A stretch of DNA of 60,639 nucleotides from Anaerolineae bacterium (GTDB taxonomy: Bacteria > Chloroflexota > Anaerolineae > Aggregatilineales > UBA2796). The notes beneath the pieces are model-generated. The model made no database searches. It was given only the letters and a program-made list of their open reading frames with translations, and was not told the DNA's origin. The stretch is taken from positions 1-60,639 of the forward strand of contig JAHBVK010000041.1 in the NCBI GenBank assembly GCA_019637555.1, in the 5' to 3' direction. Each line of letters starts with the position of its first letter. The stretch's first letter is position 1. Positions 1-8,054 of the stretch are shown one piece after another. The position numbers and the translations under genes are program-made.

Positions 1-262
1 ACGAGAAGCTATTTTGCAACTGGCGCATGACCATAAAGCCTACAACATCCGCATTTTTGGATCGGTAGCGCGTGGTGAAGCAACAGATCAAAGTGATGTG
101 GATTTTCTAGTTGATTTTCAGCCTGATTATCGGCTATTCGATCATATCGGATTGAAGCAATCGCTAGAGGATTTGCTTGGACGTAAAGTGGATGTAGCTA
201 TTGAGCGATTGTTGCGAGATGAATTTCGTCCCTACGTCATGCGAGATGTCGTAGCATTATGA
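1..262 (+). CDS. MNT-domain nucleotidyltransferase, antitoxin of a HEPN/MNT pair (5' truncated by window edge)
   Basis: Small MNT-fold nucleotidyltransferase. The N-terminal strand leads into GSVARGEATDQSDVDFLVDF, which holds the GSxARGxAxxxSDxD signature with the two metal-binding Asp residues. The reading frame is open to the first base of the window (R-E-A-I before the TTG at 14), so the real start lies upstream and the TTG is not needed as a start. It overlaps the downstream HEPN gene by 4 nt (ATGA), the usual layout of HEPN/MNT modules. In characterised pairs (MntA/HepT) the MNT protein neutralises the HEPN RNase by adding AMP to a tyrosine of the RX4HXY motif. That role here is inferred from family and context. 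Confidence 0.85.
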   Translation, partial: REAILQLAHDHKAYNIRIFGSVARGEATDQSDVDFLVDFQPDYRLFDHIGLKQSLEDLLGRKVDVAIERLLRDEFRPYVMRDVVAL

Positions 263-627
263 GAGAGTATCGCCCTTATTTGAGCGATATTTTGCAGCGG
301 ATCGAGATGATCCGTGAATTTTCAGCGCACGGACGCGATGAATTCAAGACCTCGCTTATGCAACAAGAGAGTGTGATCCGATCCTTCGAAGTGATCGGTG
401 AAATCATCAAACGCTTGCCATCCAACCTGCTAGATGAACAGCCGGATATTCCATGGCGTCAATTCACTGGATTTCGGGATGTGTTGATACATCAATACAA
501 CAAAATCGATCTCGAGGTAGTTTGGGATGCCGTCGAGAATGAGTTAGAGCCATTAAGATTGGCGGTTGAAAGTTTACTACAATCGCTAGATCAAGCGTCT
601 GATCCTGACGAAGAAGAACTTGCCTAA
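259..627 (+). CDS. HEPN-domain RNase toxin, HepT-like (DUF86)
   Basis: A 122-residue all-helical protein of the HepT/DUF86 family. Near residue 75-82 it has RDVLIHQY, an exact RX4HXY HEPN motif: Arg and His are the RNase active-site residues and Tyr is the residue AMPylated by the partner antitoxin in characterised systems. The acidic tail DPDEEELA is an unremarkable extension. It overlaps the MNT gene by 4 nt, so the two are translationally coupled. The length is normal for the family. I see no signs of decay, so the pair is probably functional. Confidence 0.88.
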   Translation: MREYRPYLSDILQRIEMIREFSAHGRDEFKTSLMQQESVIRSFEVIGEIIKRLPSNLLDEQPDIPWRQFTGFRDVLIHQYNKIDLEVVWDAVENELEPLRLAVESLLQSLDQASDPDEEELA

Positions 628-708
628 ACCTGCTCTCCAACCGCGTTAAGAATTCCGTTATCTCTCCGATTTAGCATCTAACTGATGATGAAAATGGAGA
701 GCTACACA

Positions 709-1302
709 TTGAAAAAGATCGCAACGATCCTTATCCCGCTGCTCCTCTTAGCGTCTTGTACACAGATTAACGATCTCACAGGGATGATGCAACAAAATAT
801 GACTGACAAAACCGCGAATACAACGGAGCGTATCGTCGCGCCGCTGCCCGATCTCGGTGAAGCGCCGGAACTGACCAACACCATCTGGCTGAACACGCCA
901 AACGAACAACCGCTGCGCCTCGCTGATCTGCGCGGTCAGGTGGTGCTGCTGGATTTCTGGACCTTCGGCTGCATCAACTGCATCCATGTCATGCCTGCGC
1001 TGCGTGAATGGCACGCCAAGTACGGCGATCAGGGCTTAGTGATCATCGGCAACCACTTTCCTGAATTCAGCTACGAGCACGACATTAACAATGTACGCGC
1101 TGCCGTGAAGAAGTACGATCTACGCTACCCGATTGCACAGGATAACGACGGGGCGACATGGTACGCCTATGGTACGCGCTACTGGCCCACCATGATCCTG
1201 ATCGACAAGCGCGGTCACATGCGCTACTCACACATCGGTGAAGGTCGCTACGACGAAACGGAGAAAGCGATCAAGATGCTGTTAGAGGAAACGTATCCCT
1301 AG
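709..1302 (+). CDS. Thioredoxin-like (TlpA/DipZ C-terminal type) lipoprotein
   Basis: Membrane-anchored thiol-disulfide protein. I chose the TTG at 709 because GGAGAG lies 7 nt upstream and the protein then begins with a clean lipoprotein signal (LKKIATILIPLLLLASC, lipobox LASC). An ATG at 685 would add eight residues and has no better ribosome site. The thioredoxin fold follows. It has the redox motif WTFGCINC (Cys-X-X-Cys) about 95 residues in, the cis-Pro strand RYWPTMILID, and the variant sequence NCIHVMP seen in DipZ-like and NHL-thioredoxin proteins. Expected role is extracytoplasmic disulfide reduction or peroxide-linked chemistry; the partner is not visible here. It stands alone between the toxin module and rsmH. 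Confidence 0.8.
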   Translation: MKKIATILIPLLLLASCTQINDLTGMMQQNMTDKTANTTERIVAPLPDLGEAPELTNTIWLNTPNEQPLRLADLRGQVVLLDFWTFGCINCIHVMPALREWHAKYGDQGLVIIGNHFPEFSYEHDINNVRAAVKKYDLRYPIAQDNDGATWYAYGTRYWPTMILIDKRGHMRYSHIGEGRYDETEKAIKMLLEETYP

Positions 1303-1446
1303 CGCCGACCATATCGCTATTCACGGAGCTGAAGCTCCGGGCTAAAATAGTATTGCTCACGTAAGTGTCCGTTGATCACTGTGTTCGAACCAGTCTTTCT
1401 AGATCATCATGATTTCGCATCACAGTGATCAGTGTTGAGCAATACT
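1303..1446. repeat. Intergenic gap with a single REP-like palindrome
   Basis: The gap between the thioredoxin gene and rsmH holds one hairpin of the window's REP family at about 1324-1346 (CGGAGCTGAAGCTCCGGGCT then AAAA). It matches the REP halves seen in pairs elsewhere, but here I find only one half. No convincing promoter or terminator T-run is visible. Confidence 0.55.
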
Positions 1447-2385
1447 ATGAACGATCAATCTCAGTCACAACACATCCCCGTGCTGCTCAATGAAGTGCTG
1501 GACGCGCTGCAAGTCGAGGCACATTCCGACGGTGCATTCATTGACGGCACAGTAGGCGCGGGCGGGCACGCGGCGGCGATCCTGAACGCTGCGCCGAGAT
1601 CGCGGCTGCTGGGTTTCGACCTTGATCCGCGTTCGCTGCAAATCGCCCGCGACCAGTTAGCGCCGTTCGGGGATCGGGTAACGCTGATTCATGCTACCCA
1701 CAGCGAAATGGGCAGCATCGCGCCAGCGCGGGGATTCGATCCGGTGGATGGCATCCTCTTAGATGTTGGTGTCTCCTCCATGCACTTCGATCAAGCCGAC
1801 CGCGGCTTCGCCTTCAAAGTTGAAGGTCCGCTGGATATGCGCTTCGATCCGGGTGGCAACGCACCCACAGCCGCCGATCTGGTGAACACGCTGGAAGCGG
1901 ACGAACTGGCGGACATCCTCTATAACTACGGTGAGGAACGCGACAGCCGCCGAATTGCCCGTGCGATCATCGCGGCGCGTCCGCTGTACAGCACCACACA
2001 ACTCGCGCAGGTGATCGAGAAAGCGCATCGCGGACCGCGCGAGAAAATCCATCCGGCGACGCGCAGCTTTCAGGCGTTACGCATCGCCGTCAACGACGAA
2101 CTGGGCGCAATCGAGCGCACACTGCCGCAGGCGATCCGGCTACTGCGATCTGGCGGCAGATTGGCGGTGATCAGCTTCCACAGTCTCGAAGATCGCATCG
2201 TCAAGAATCTGTTCCGCGATGAAGCGACAGACTGCCACTGCCCTCCGGAACAATTGATCTGCACCTGCGGGCATGTCGCCAGCGTCGCTCTGATCACGCG
2301 CAAGCCGATCACCGCGACAGAAGCGGAGATCGCGGCAAATCCGCGCAGCCGCAGCGCCAAACTGCGAGTAGTAGAGAAGTTGTAG
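1447..2385 (+). CDS. rsmH: 16S rRNA (cytosine(1402)-N4)-methyltransferase RsmH
   Basis: SAM-dependent methyltransferase that modifies C1402 in the ribosomal P site. It starts with HIPVLLNEVLDAL and has the SAM loop DGTVGAGGHA, then GFDLDP, LDVGVSSMHFDQADRGFAF, the GEERDSRRIARAI segment and the C-terminal VISFHSLEDRIVK and KPITATEAEIAANPRSRSAKLRV blocks, all typical of RsmH/MraW. Length about 313 residues is normal. I prefer the ATG at 1447; an in-frame GTG at 1432 adds only five residues. It is not followed by the usual ftsL/ftsI division cluster but by holA after a REP pair, so the dcw cluster is broken up here. Confidence 0.93.
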   Translation: MNDQSQSQHIPVLLNEVLDALQVEAHSDGAFIDGTVGAGGHAAAILNAAPRSRLLGFDLDPRSLQIARDQLAPFGDRVTLIHATHSEMGSIAPARGFDPVDGILLDVGVSSMHFDQADRGFAFKVEGPLDMRFDPGGNAPTAADLVNTLEADELADILYNYGEERDSRRIARAIIAARPLYSTTQLAQVIEKAHRGPREKIHPATRSFQALRIAVNDELGAIERTLPQAIRLLRSGGRLAVISFHSLEDRIVKNLFRDEATDCHCPPEQLICTCGHVASVALITRKPITATEAEIAANPRSRSAKLRVVEKL

Positions 2386-2408
2386 TTGGGAGTGAGCAGC
2401 AACGATCA

Positions 2409-2513
2409 CCGGACGCTAAAGCATCCGGCTATAAACACAAAGCACCGTAAACGGCGCTAAAACAGATGGTCAGTAGCACTACTGTTTCAGCCCGGAGCTT
2501 CAGCTCCGGGAAT
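2409..2513. repeat. Paired REP element (BIME-like)
   Basis: Two REP palindromes in opposite orientation bound about 105 bp. The left half is CCGGACGCTAAAGCATCCGG (2409-2428); the right is GCCCGGAGCTTCAGCTCCGG (2490-2509) preceded by GTTTCA. The inner sequence (GCTATAAACACAAAGCACC..., GGCGCTAAAAC) is recognisably shared with the element at 18313-18438. It fills most of the rsmH-holA gap. Confidence 0.75.
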
Positions 2514-2580
2514 ACGCCACCAAAATCAGGCAGTCAGAACGCATCACGCTTAGTCAGTATCGTTAGAGGGTTTCCGCCGC

Positions 2581-3576
2581 ATGTCCAATTCAACAGCCAG
2601 CGCCACCAAAACATTCTTTATCCTGCACGGCGAGGATGAGTTCAGCCTGAAGCAAGAAGTACGGCAGATGAAAGCGCGGATGGGCGATCCGAGCATTGCC
2701 GATCTCAACATTACCATCTTCGACGGCAAGAACACGACGGCGATTGATGTTCTCTCCGCGGCTGAGAATTTTCCCTTCCTGAGCGATAAGCGGTTGGTGA
2801 TCTGCGAGGGGCTGCTCAGTTGGTACAGTCGCAAGGGAGCTGGCAAGACGGGCAAGAACGAACTGGAAGCGCTGGCGGAAGGACTTAAGACGCTGCCCGA
2901 AACGACCCGCCTAGTGTTCGTGGACTACGAGAAGCTGGACGAACAGAATCCGGTGTTGAAGGCGGCACGTGGCAGTGCCAACGGTTTCATACGTGTGTTC
3001 GAGCCGCCGCATGACACTGTAGGCTGGATCAACAAGCGCGTGCAGGAATACGGGGGACAGATCGAACCGAAGGCGGCGGCGGCGTTAGCGGCGGTAATGG
3101 GCAAGGATGTCCGCGCTATCGACAGCGAATGCTTCAAATTGGTCACTTACGCAGGCACGGATCGCCCGATCCGCGAGGAGGATGTGGCGCTGATGACGGC
3201 GTACATCCCCGAAGCGAGGATCTGGGACATTGTGGATGCACTGGGCATGGGAAACGGCAAGCAGGCGCTAACACAGATCCAGCGGTTGATGAAGAACAGC
3301 AAGGAAGAACCGATCTACATCCTGAGCATGATCAACCGGCAGTTCCGGCTGCTGATTCAGGTTCGCGAGGTGATCGACGCGGGCTTGAACCCGCGCGACA
3401 TTGCTGGCGTCACCAGCATGAACTCCTCAAAGTTGATCCAGCAAGCGCGGCGATTCACGTTGGAGCAGTTGGAGAGTGTTTATCATCTGCTGCTGGATAC
3501 CGATCACGATATTAAGTCCGGCGTGCTTAAAGACGATCTGGCGCTGGAACTGCTGATCGCGCGGATCACGGAATAA
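2581..3576 (+). CDS. holA: DNA polymerase III delta subunit
   Basis: Clamp-loader delta subunit: it opens the beta clamp as part of the replicative complex. The N-terminal FFILHGEDEFSLKQEV block, the FPFLSDKRLVICEG block around residue 60-75 and the C-terminal collar segment (RIWDIVDALGMGNGKQALTQIQRLM; YILSMINRQFRLLIQV; LLLDTDHDIKSG) are diagnostic for HolA. Length 331 is normal. ATG at 2581. It stands alone, separated from rsmH by a REP pair. Confidence 0.93.
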   Translation: MSNSTASATKTFFILHGEDEFSLKQEVRQMKARMGDPSIADLNITIFDGKNTTAIDVLSAAENFPFLSDKRLVICEGLLSWYSRKGAGKTGKNELEALAEGLKTLPETTRLVFVDYEKLDEQNPVLKAARGSANGFIRVFEPPHDTVGWINKRVQEYGGQIEPKAAAALAAVMGKDVRAIDSECFKLVTYAGTDRPIREEDVALMTAYIPEARIWDIVDALGMGNGKQALTQIQRLMKNSKEEPIYILSMINRQFRLLIQVREVIDAGLNPRDIAGVTSMNSSKLIQQARRFTLEQLESVYHLLLDTDHDIKSGVLKDDLALELLIARITE

Positions 3577-3650
3577 GGACACCCCACGTTAGTGTAAAGT
3601 GGCATAATTGACTCTGTACCGCAACTATTTACTTTGTCGTGGGGGATATT

Positions 3651-3941
3651 ATGTTCGCTGTCGTCAATCATCTTCACTTCAGCAAGCCAGTTGATGAACT
3701 CGCCGTCGCCGTGCGTGAGGAAGGTCTCGGCGTGCTCTCCGCCCTACCCGGGTTCCAAGATTTTTACTTCGTCAAGACGGGCGAGGATCGCGCCATCGTC
3801 ATCATCATCTGGCAAGATGCCAACAGCGCTAATGAGGGAGCAAAAGTCTTCGGTCCGACGTGGTTTGCTAAGAACTTCGCGCCCTTTCTCGCTAGCGAAC
3901 AACAGCGCAGTGGTGGCGAAGTGGTGGTTAAGTACGAGTAA
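3651..3941 (+). CDS. ABM-fold (dimeric alpha/beta barrel) small protein
   Basis: A protein of about 96 residues that reads like an antibiotic-biosynthesis-monooxygenase-fold protein: MFAVVNHLHF strand, an Arg/Glu-rich helix, GFQDFYFVKTGEDRAIVIIIWQDANSA and a C-terminal strand VVVKYE. ATG 3651 is preferred over the in-frame GTG at 3639, because the domain begins at the ATG and GGGGGA lies just upstream. Members include heme-degrading and quinone-forming oxygenases but many have no known substrate. No catalytic assignment is possible here. Confidence 0.6.
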   Translation: MFAVVNHLHFSKPVDELAVAVREEGLGVLSALPGFQDFYFVKTGEDRAIVIIIWQDANSANEGAKVFGPTWFAKNFAPFLASEQQRSGGEVVVKYE

Positions 3942-4102
3942 GTCCCTCAAGCGTTCACGCTAGGATCGTCAGTAGACCGTCGTAAAAGCGCACAACTTCA
4001 CCCTGCCATCCTCCCGCGTTCGGCGGTATACTTACCCTATTGCCTTGTTGATCATTTCATATAACACAATTCAGTAACTCCAATTTCAAGACAGGAACTC
4101 CA

Positions 4103-5212
4103 ATGCGTAGACGATCCGTATATCCTTTCACCGCTATCGTCGGGCAGGAACGCATGAAGCGTGCGCTTATCCTCAACGCTGTCAATCCGGGCATCGGTGG
4201 CGTATTGATTCGTGGTGAGCGTGGTACGGCGAAATCTACGGCGGCGCGTGGCTTGGCGGCGCTTCTCCCTGAGATCGAAGTCGTCAGTGGCTGCCGCTTC
4301 GGTTGCGATCCGAGCCGTCCTGATAATTTCTGCGATGAATGCCGTGAACGTCTGGAGCGGGGTGAGAATTTGCCCACCGAGCGCCGCCAGATCAAGTTCG
4401 TGGATTTGCCCGTGAGCGCGACGGAAGATCGTGTGGTGGGTACGCTGGACATCGAAAAGGCGATCAAACAGGGTGAGCGGCACTTCGATCCCGGTGTGCT
4501 GGCGGCTGCTAATCGCGGCATCCTGTATGTAGACGAAGTGAACTTGCTGGACGATCATGTGGTTGACCTGCTGCTTGACTCTGCGGCAATGGGTATCAAC
4601 GTGGTCGAGCGCGAAGGTATCAGCTTCCAGCATCCGGCACGCTTCATCCTTGTGGGCACGATGAACCCCGAAGAAGGCGATCTGCGTCCGCAATTGCTGG
4701 ATCGTTTCGCGCTGTCGGTGGAAGTCCACAACATCGCCGATGCCCGCGAACGCATGGCGATCACCGAACGGCACATTGAATATGAAGCCGACTCCGAGAA
4801 ATTCCGTGAGAATTGGACACCGCGTGAGAAGCAGTTGGGCGAGGAGATCGAACGGGCGCGTGAAGTAGCGGAAAACGTCGAATATGACCGCCGCACGCTG
4901 TTCACCATTGCCAACCTGACCAGCTCGATGCACATCGACGGTCACCGCGCCGATCTGGTGATCCTCAAGACTGCCCGCGCCAATGCCGCGTATGAAGGTC
5001 GTCAGCGCGTCAACGATCACGATATTATGATCGCCGCTGAACTGACGCTGCCGCACCGCTTGAAGCGCGGTCCGTTCCACGATGCTCAGGGATCGCTGAC
5101 CAACCTCGAGGAGCGCATGGATCAACTCGCTTCCGAGTACGAGAACAGCTCTTCAGCGGAATCGGAACCCTCCAGCGAGGAAGCGGACTCTAAAAAAAAA
5201 GTGAGTCGATGA
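4103..5212 (+). CDS. ChlI/BchI-like AAA+ ATPase of a metal-chelatase type complex
   Basis: AAA+ motor subunit resembling magnesium or cobalt chelatase small subunits. Walker A is GERGTAKST (about residues 38-46), followed by a Cys-rich insert C-x3-C-x8-C-x2-C (CRFGCDPSRP then CDEC) that probably binds a metal. It also has the LPVSATEDRVVGTLDIEKA loop, Walker B ILYVDEVNLL, sensor-1 GTMNPEEGDLRPQLLDRF and a C-terminal helical lid. It ends in an acidic linker (SSSAESEPSSEEADS) and a lysine run encoded by A9 at 5192-5200. Its stop overlaps the VWA gene start. No large subunit (ChlH/BchH/CobN) lies in the window, so the metal and substrate are undetermined. I do not read it as proof of chlorophyll synthesis. 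Confidence 0.88.
   Translation: MRRRSVYPFTAIVGQERMKRALILNAVNPGIGGVLIRGERGTAKSTAARGLAALLPEIEVVSGCRFGCDPSRPDNFCDECRERLERGENLPTERRQIKFVDLPVSATEDRVVGTLDIEKAIKQGERHFDPGVLAAANRGILYVDEVNLLDDHVVDLLLDSAAMGINVVEREGISFQHPARFILVGTMNPEEGDLRPQLLDRFALSVEVHNIADARERMAITERHIEYEADSEKFRENWTPREKQLGEEIERAREVAENVEYDRRTLFTIANLTSSMHIDGHRADLVILKTARANAAYEGRQRVNDHDIMIAAELTLPHRLKRGPFHDAQGSLTNLEERMDQLASEYENSSSAESEPSSEEADSKKKVSR
5177..5212 (+). promoter_or_regulatory. Candidate -1 programmed frameshift site (A9) at the ChlI-like/VWA junction
   Basis: Nine consecutive A (5192-5200) are read AAA AAA AAA in the first frame, which stops at TGA 5210-5212. The VWA gene lies in the -1 frame. A slip of one base back on the A run reads AGT GAG TCG ATG and enters the VWA frame with no stop. 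A Shine-Dalgarno-like GAGGAAG at 5177-5183 lies about 10 nt before the run but has no start codon at normal spacing, resembling the stimulatory element of dnaX-type -1 sites. The frames are directly visible; slippage is an inference. Confidence 0.55.
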
Positions 5213-6153
5213 CCAGTGAGGTCACCGACGCTAAAGACACTCCTCAGCAGGATAACGTAGAGCCAAGCAAGCAAACCGTCTTCGATAACCGTCAGGCATA
5301 CTGGTGGGAAGGCGGTAAAAAGGTCGAGTCCAAGGGCGAGTTCAACACCCGCAAGCTGGATACGCCGCTAGACAAACTGACCCGCAAGGCAAGCGGACGC
5401 CGCAGCCAGACCAAAACTGACCGCAAGCGGGGGCGCTACATTCAGGCGCGCCCCGCTGGTGATCGCCGCGACGACATCGCCTTCGATGCCACCTTCCGCG
5501 CGGCTGCTCCCTTCCAGAAAGAACGCGATCATACTGATATGGCGTATGCCATTGAGATGAGCGACCTGCAGCGCAAGGTGCGCGTGAAGCGCGCCGCCAA
5601 CCTGATCCTGTTCGTGGTTGATGCCTCGTGGAGTATGGCGGTCACTGAACGTATGGCGGCGACCAAAGGCGCGATCATGTCGCTGCTTACAGACGCTTAC
5701 CAGCGCCGTGATCGGGTGGGTTTGATCGTATTCCAGAAGGATCGGGCGGTGCTGGTGCTGCCACCAACCAACTCGGTGGTGCTGGCGAAGAAAGCGTTAT
5801 CGGATATCCCTGTGGGCGGTAAGACGCCGCTTTCCGCCGGACTGAAGATGGCATTCGATGTATTCGCCAAGGAAAAGCACTTACATCCCGACGTGATGCC
5901 GCTGATGATCCTGTTGACGGATGGCGCGGGCAACGTCTCGATGACTGACCTGCCACCGCAAGAGGAAGCGCACCGCATCGCGGAGAACATCGCTCACGAG
6001 AAGATCAAGAATGTGACCATCAACATGGAGCACGCTGCCTTCGATCAGGGCTTGGCGAAACAGCTTGCCGTCAAGCTCGGTGGACCCTGTTATTCGCTGA
6101 GCGAACTGAAGGCGGAAATCCTGTACGAGACGGTGAAACGTGAGCTTGGGTGA
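5209..6153 (+). CDS. ChlD-like VWA-domain protein
   Basis: 314-residue VWA protein matching the C-terminal half of ChlD/BchD. A basic, disordered start (KQTVFDNRQAYWWEGGKKV, then many Lys/Arg) precedes an integrin-I type domain. MIDAS residues are visible: DASWSM (DxSxS), Thr in GGKTPLSAGL and Asp in LLTDGAGN. The GRYIQARP and RVKRAANLILFVVDAS segments are typical of ChlD/CobT-like subunits. It lacks its own AAA+ domain, which the overlapping upstream gene supplies. The ATG overlaps the previous stop (ATGA) and has no good ribosome site, so it depends on coupling or frameshift fusion. Likely role: co-chaperone subunit that couples ATPase to a chelatase or similar client. Confidence 0.85.
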   Translation: MTSEVTDAKDTPQQDNVEPSKQTVFDNRQAYWWEGGKKVESKGEFNTRKLDTPLDKLTRKASGRRSQTKTDRKRGRYIQARPAGDRRDDIAFDATFRAAAPFQKERDHTDMAYAIEMSDLQRKVRVKRAANLILFVVDASWSMAVTERMAATKGAIMSLLTDAYQRRDRVGLIVFQKDRAVLVLPPTNSVVLAKKALSDIPVGGKTPLSAGLKMAFDVFAKEKHLHPDVMPLMILLTDGAGNVSMTDLPPQEEAHRIAENIAHEKIKNVTINMEHAAFDQGLAKQLAVKLGGPCYSLSELKAEILYETVKRELG

Positions 6154-6305
6154 AACATTTGCGATATTTTAACATCTTTACGCTGGTTTCACCTTGCGCT
6201 TACGGTAAATTCACTTTACAATTAGCCTTGCAACGTTCGCTTATCCACAGGGTAACAACTGTGTCGTGAAGCGGCGCAATCTTCTAACAGAAGGAAGGAA
6301 GCAAA

Positions 6306-6512
6306 ATGGCTGCTATTGAATTTTATGATGTGAAGCTGAAGAAAAAGGTGTCGGTTGACGAAAAGAACGTCACCAAAGTGAAGTTCGTCGGTGAGAACGG
6401 GCGTACCACTTACGGTGTCCGTGGCAAGACCAGCGACGGGCGTTCGCTCACCAAGTTCGTCAGCAAGGCTGTTTGGGACGGTATGAAAGTCCCCGAAGAG
6501 AAAGCTAAGTAA
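6306..6512 (+). CDS. Small basic conserved-looking protein, function unknown
   Basis: 68-residue Lys-rich protein (MAAIEFYDVKLKKKVSVDEK...) with alternating short strands (TKVKFVGENGRTTYGVRGKT) and a final VSKAVWDGMKVPEEKAK. Translation signals are unusually strong: AAGGAAGGAAG just before the ATG, a Lys/Gly-rich codon set, and a near-perfect terminator directly downstream. This suggests a highly expressed single-gene transcript. The composition would suit a nucleic-acid-binding or chaperone-like role, but I recognise no family. Confidence 0.75.
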   Translation: MAAIEFYDVKLKKKVSVDEKNVTKVKFVGENGRTTYGVRGKTSDGRSLTKFVSKAVWDGMKVPEEKAK

Positions 6513-6541
6513 CTTAGTCTTCTCGGAAATGCTCTCCAATG

Positions 6542-6574
6542 CCCCTCATTAGGTTACTGATGAGGGGTTTTTTC
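6542..6574 (+). terminator. Rho-independent terminator of the small basic protein gene
   Basis: CCCCTCAT (6542-6549) pairs with ATGAGGGG (6560-6567) around a 10-nt loop and is followed by six T (TTTTTTC). This is a complete intrinsic terminator on the plus strand. Confidence 0.9.
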
Positions 6575-6713
6575 TTGCCCCTTTTGCACAGACATGTAAC
6601 TCTCAACAATGCGGCACAGGGATGGCGTTGATCTGAGCAAATGGAGTTAGTGTTACACTTGCATTTGTATGACGATTCTATTAGCAATGCACTCTATCCC
6701 CAGAGAGGCATTT

Positions 6714-7745
6714 GTGCTCAAATACAGTCGCACTAGTGCTATTGTTCGAATTATCTCTTTATTCATCATAAGTTCGCTGTGTGTTTACTATTCGTACCCT
6801 GCACCACAGCCAGCTTATGCCCAATCCACTGCCCTCTTTCGCGTCTATTTAGCCTTTGAGGACGGTCCGACTGATGCCTACACGCCGGAAATCCTAGACA
6901 TTCTGGCGCAGTACGGTGCTAAAGCCTCCTTCCTGATCGCGGGCTACCAGATTAAGGGTCGAGAAGCCATCTTACAGCGAGAAGTTCAGGAAGGTCACGC
7001 GCTGGTCAACCATCTGTGGGAAGAACCCGGCGGTTATGCGGGATCGAAGGAAGAAGCGGTGATCGCCTCTTATCTACGAACCGATCAGGCGATCCGCGAG
7101 GCGCTAGGACCAGAAGTGGGGCGCTACGATGCGCAGATCAAGATGTTCTGGCAGCCCGGTGGCGGCGCACGACCATTCCCCGCTGCCGCTGGCATTCAGG
7201 TGATCTCCTATAACTGGATGGTGGACAGCGGTGATTGCGGTGGCGGCATGGAAGGCTTGGATTACTTTGATCCCGCGGTGATCGACAACGTACTGAATGA
7301 GCCGATCTCCAAGAATGTGTACTGGAATGCCTACGATTACGGCGACGGCGTGGTGATCGCTTTCCACGACATCAACCGCGTGACGGCGCGTGTACTGCCG
7401 ACGATCCTCAGTGAATTGCAGGCTGCCGGAGCGATCTTTGTTGCGCTGCCCCGTCCATGGGATCAGGTAGGTACGCTCGCCATCAAGATCGGTGTGCCGC
7501 CATTCGAGGGAGCAGGTGTCGCCGGTGCAACAATGCGTGCGACCACGCTGGCACTGGCGCGGGTGCGCTCAGAGCCGATTCAAGCACACAACATCAATAC
7601 CACGCTGCCAATGGGAACCACGATCACGGCGATTGGGCGGACGAAGGGCTGGATTCAGGTGCAGTACGAGGGCGGAGTCGGCTGGATTTCGCGCGATCTG
7701 CTCAAGATTTTCGGACCGATTCCGAGTTTGCCGCTAGTGCAGTAA
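6714..7745 (+). CDS. Secreted polysaccharide-deacetylase-like (NodB) protein with C-terminal SH3 domain
   Basis: Exported carbohydrate-esterase-4-like protein. GTG 6714 is the best start: AGAGAGG sits 5 nt upstream and a signal peptide follows, cleaved near PAYA-Q. A longer ATG start at 6669 is possible. The NodB domain begins VYLAFEDGPTDAYTPEIL. The usual TFDDGP motif is FEDGP here, so the first (catalytic-base) Asp is Glu. The usual H-x3-H zinc pair reads NHLWEEP, with only one His. W-P-G, SYNWMVDSGD and HD (AFHDIN) blocks are partly kept. Residues about 265-340 form an SH3b domain (MRATTLALARVRSEP, GWIQVQYEGGVGWISRDLL). It may bind or trim a cell-wall glycan; catalysis is doubtful. Confidence 0.78.
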   Translation: MLKYSRTSAIVRIISLFIISSLCVYYSYPAPQPAYAQSTALFRVYLAFEDGPTDAYTPEILDILAQYGAKASFLIAGYQIKGREAILQREVQEGHALVNHLWEEPGGYAGSKEEAVIASYLRTDQAIREALGPEVGRYDAQIKMFWQPGGGARPFPAAAGIQVISYNWMVDSGDCGGGMEGLDYFDPAVIDNVLNEPISKNVYWNAYDYGDGVVIAFHDINRVTARVLPTILSELQAAGAIFVALPRPWDQVGTLAIKIGVPPFEGAGVAGATMRATTLALARVRSEPIQAHNINTTLPMGTTITAIGRTKGWIQVQYEGGVGWISRDLLKIFGPIPSLPLVQ

Positions 7746-7806
7746 CAATAATGAGCTAGGAAAGTTTTCCTTCAGCCTTTCTACATAAGTGTGGAGCGAC
7801 TGATCG

Positions 7807-8046
7807 TTACGGCAGCTTGTCATAAGGTTCTGGCTCTACATCCGGAACTTCAGCCAGCGCCGCCTCGAAATCATGGCGGTTGCCGCGTTTTGCCCGCTGT
7901 CCAAGGTAATCAGCCGTCATTAGTGCCGATAATTTCTCAGCAGTTGCCAAGGCAATGAACTGATCGATTGAAATGCCATCACGTTGCGCCATTTCTTCAA
8001 TTGCTGCGCGCAGTGACTCTGGTATCTGTACGGTGATATTTGTCAT
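7807..8046 (-). CDS. RHH (CopG/HicB-like) DNA-binding protein
   Basis: About 79 residues. It starts MTNITVQIPESLRAAIEEMAQRDG, the strand plus two-helix ribbon-helix-helix pattern typical of antitoxin or pilus-assembly HicB-like annotations. An Arg/acid-rich tail follows. I chose ATG 8046 over an upstream in-frame start at 8070 because the RHH strand begins there and GGGGAG precedes it. It follows the crotonase gene almost directly on the same strand. No toxin partner is visible, so an antitoxin role is unproven. Confidence 0.7.
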   Translation of the reverse strand: MTNITVQIPESLRAAIEEMAQRDGISIDQFIALATAEKLSALMTADYLGQRAKRGNRHDFEAALAEVPDVEPEPYDKLP

Positions 8047-8054
8047 ATCGTGAT

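Noticed and set aside
4052..5125. A 357-codon frame antisense to the ChlI-like gene
   Set aside because: It is a shadow: the plus-strand protein has clear Walker and sensor motifs, while the antisense product shows no family.
4103..6153. Evidence that the organism makes chlorophyll
   Set aside because: ChlI/ChlD-like pairs also occur in cobalt chelatase and unrelated AAA/VWA systems; no large subunit or pigment genes are present.
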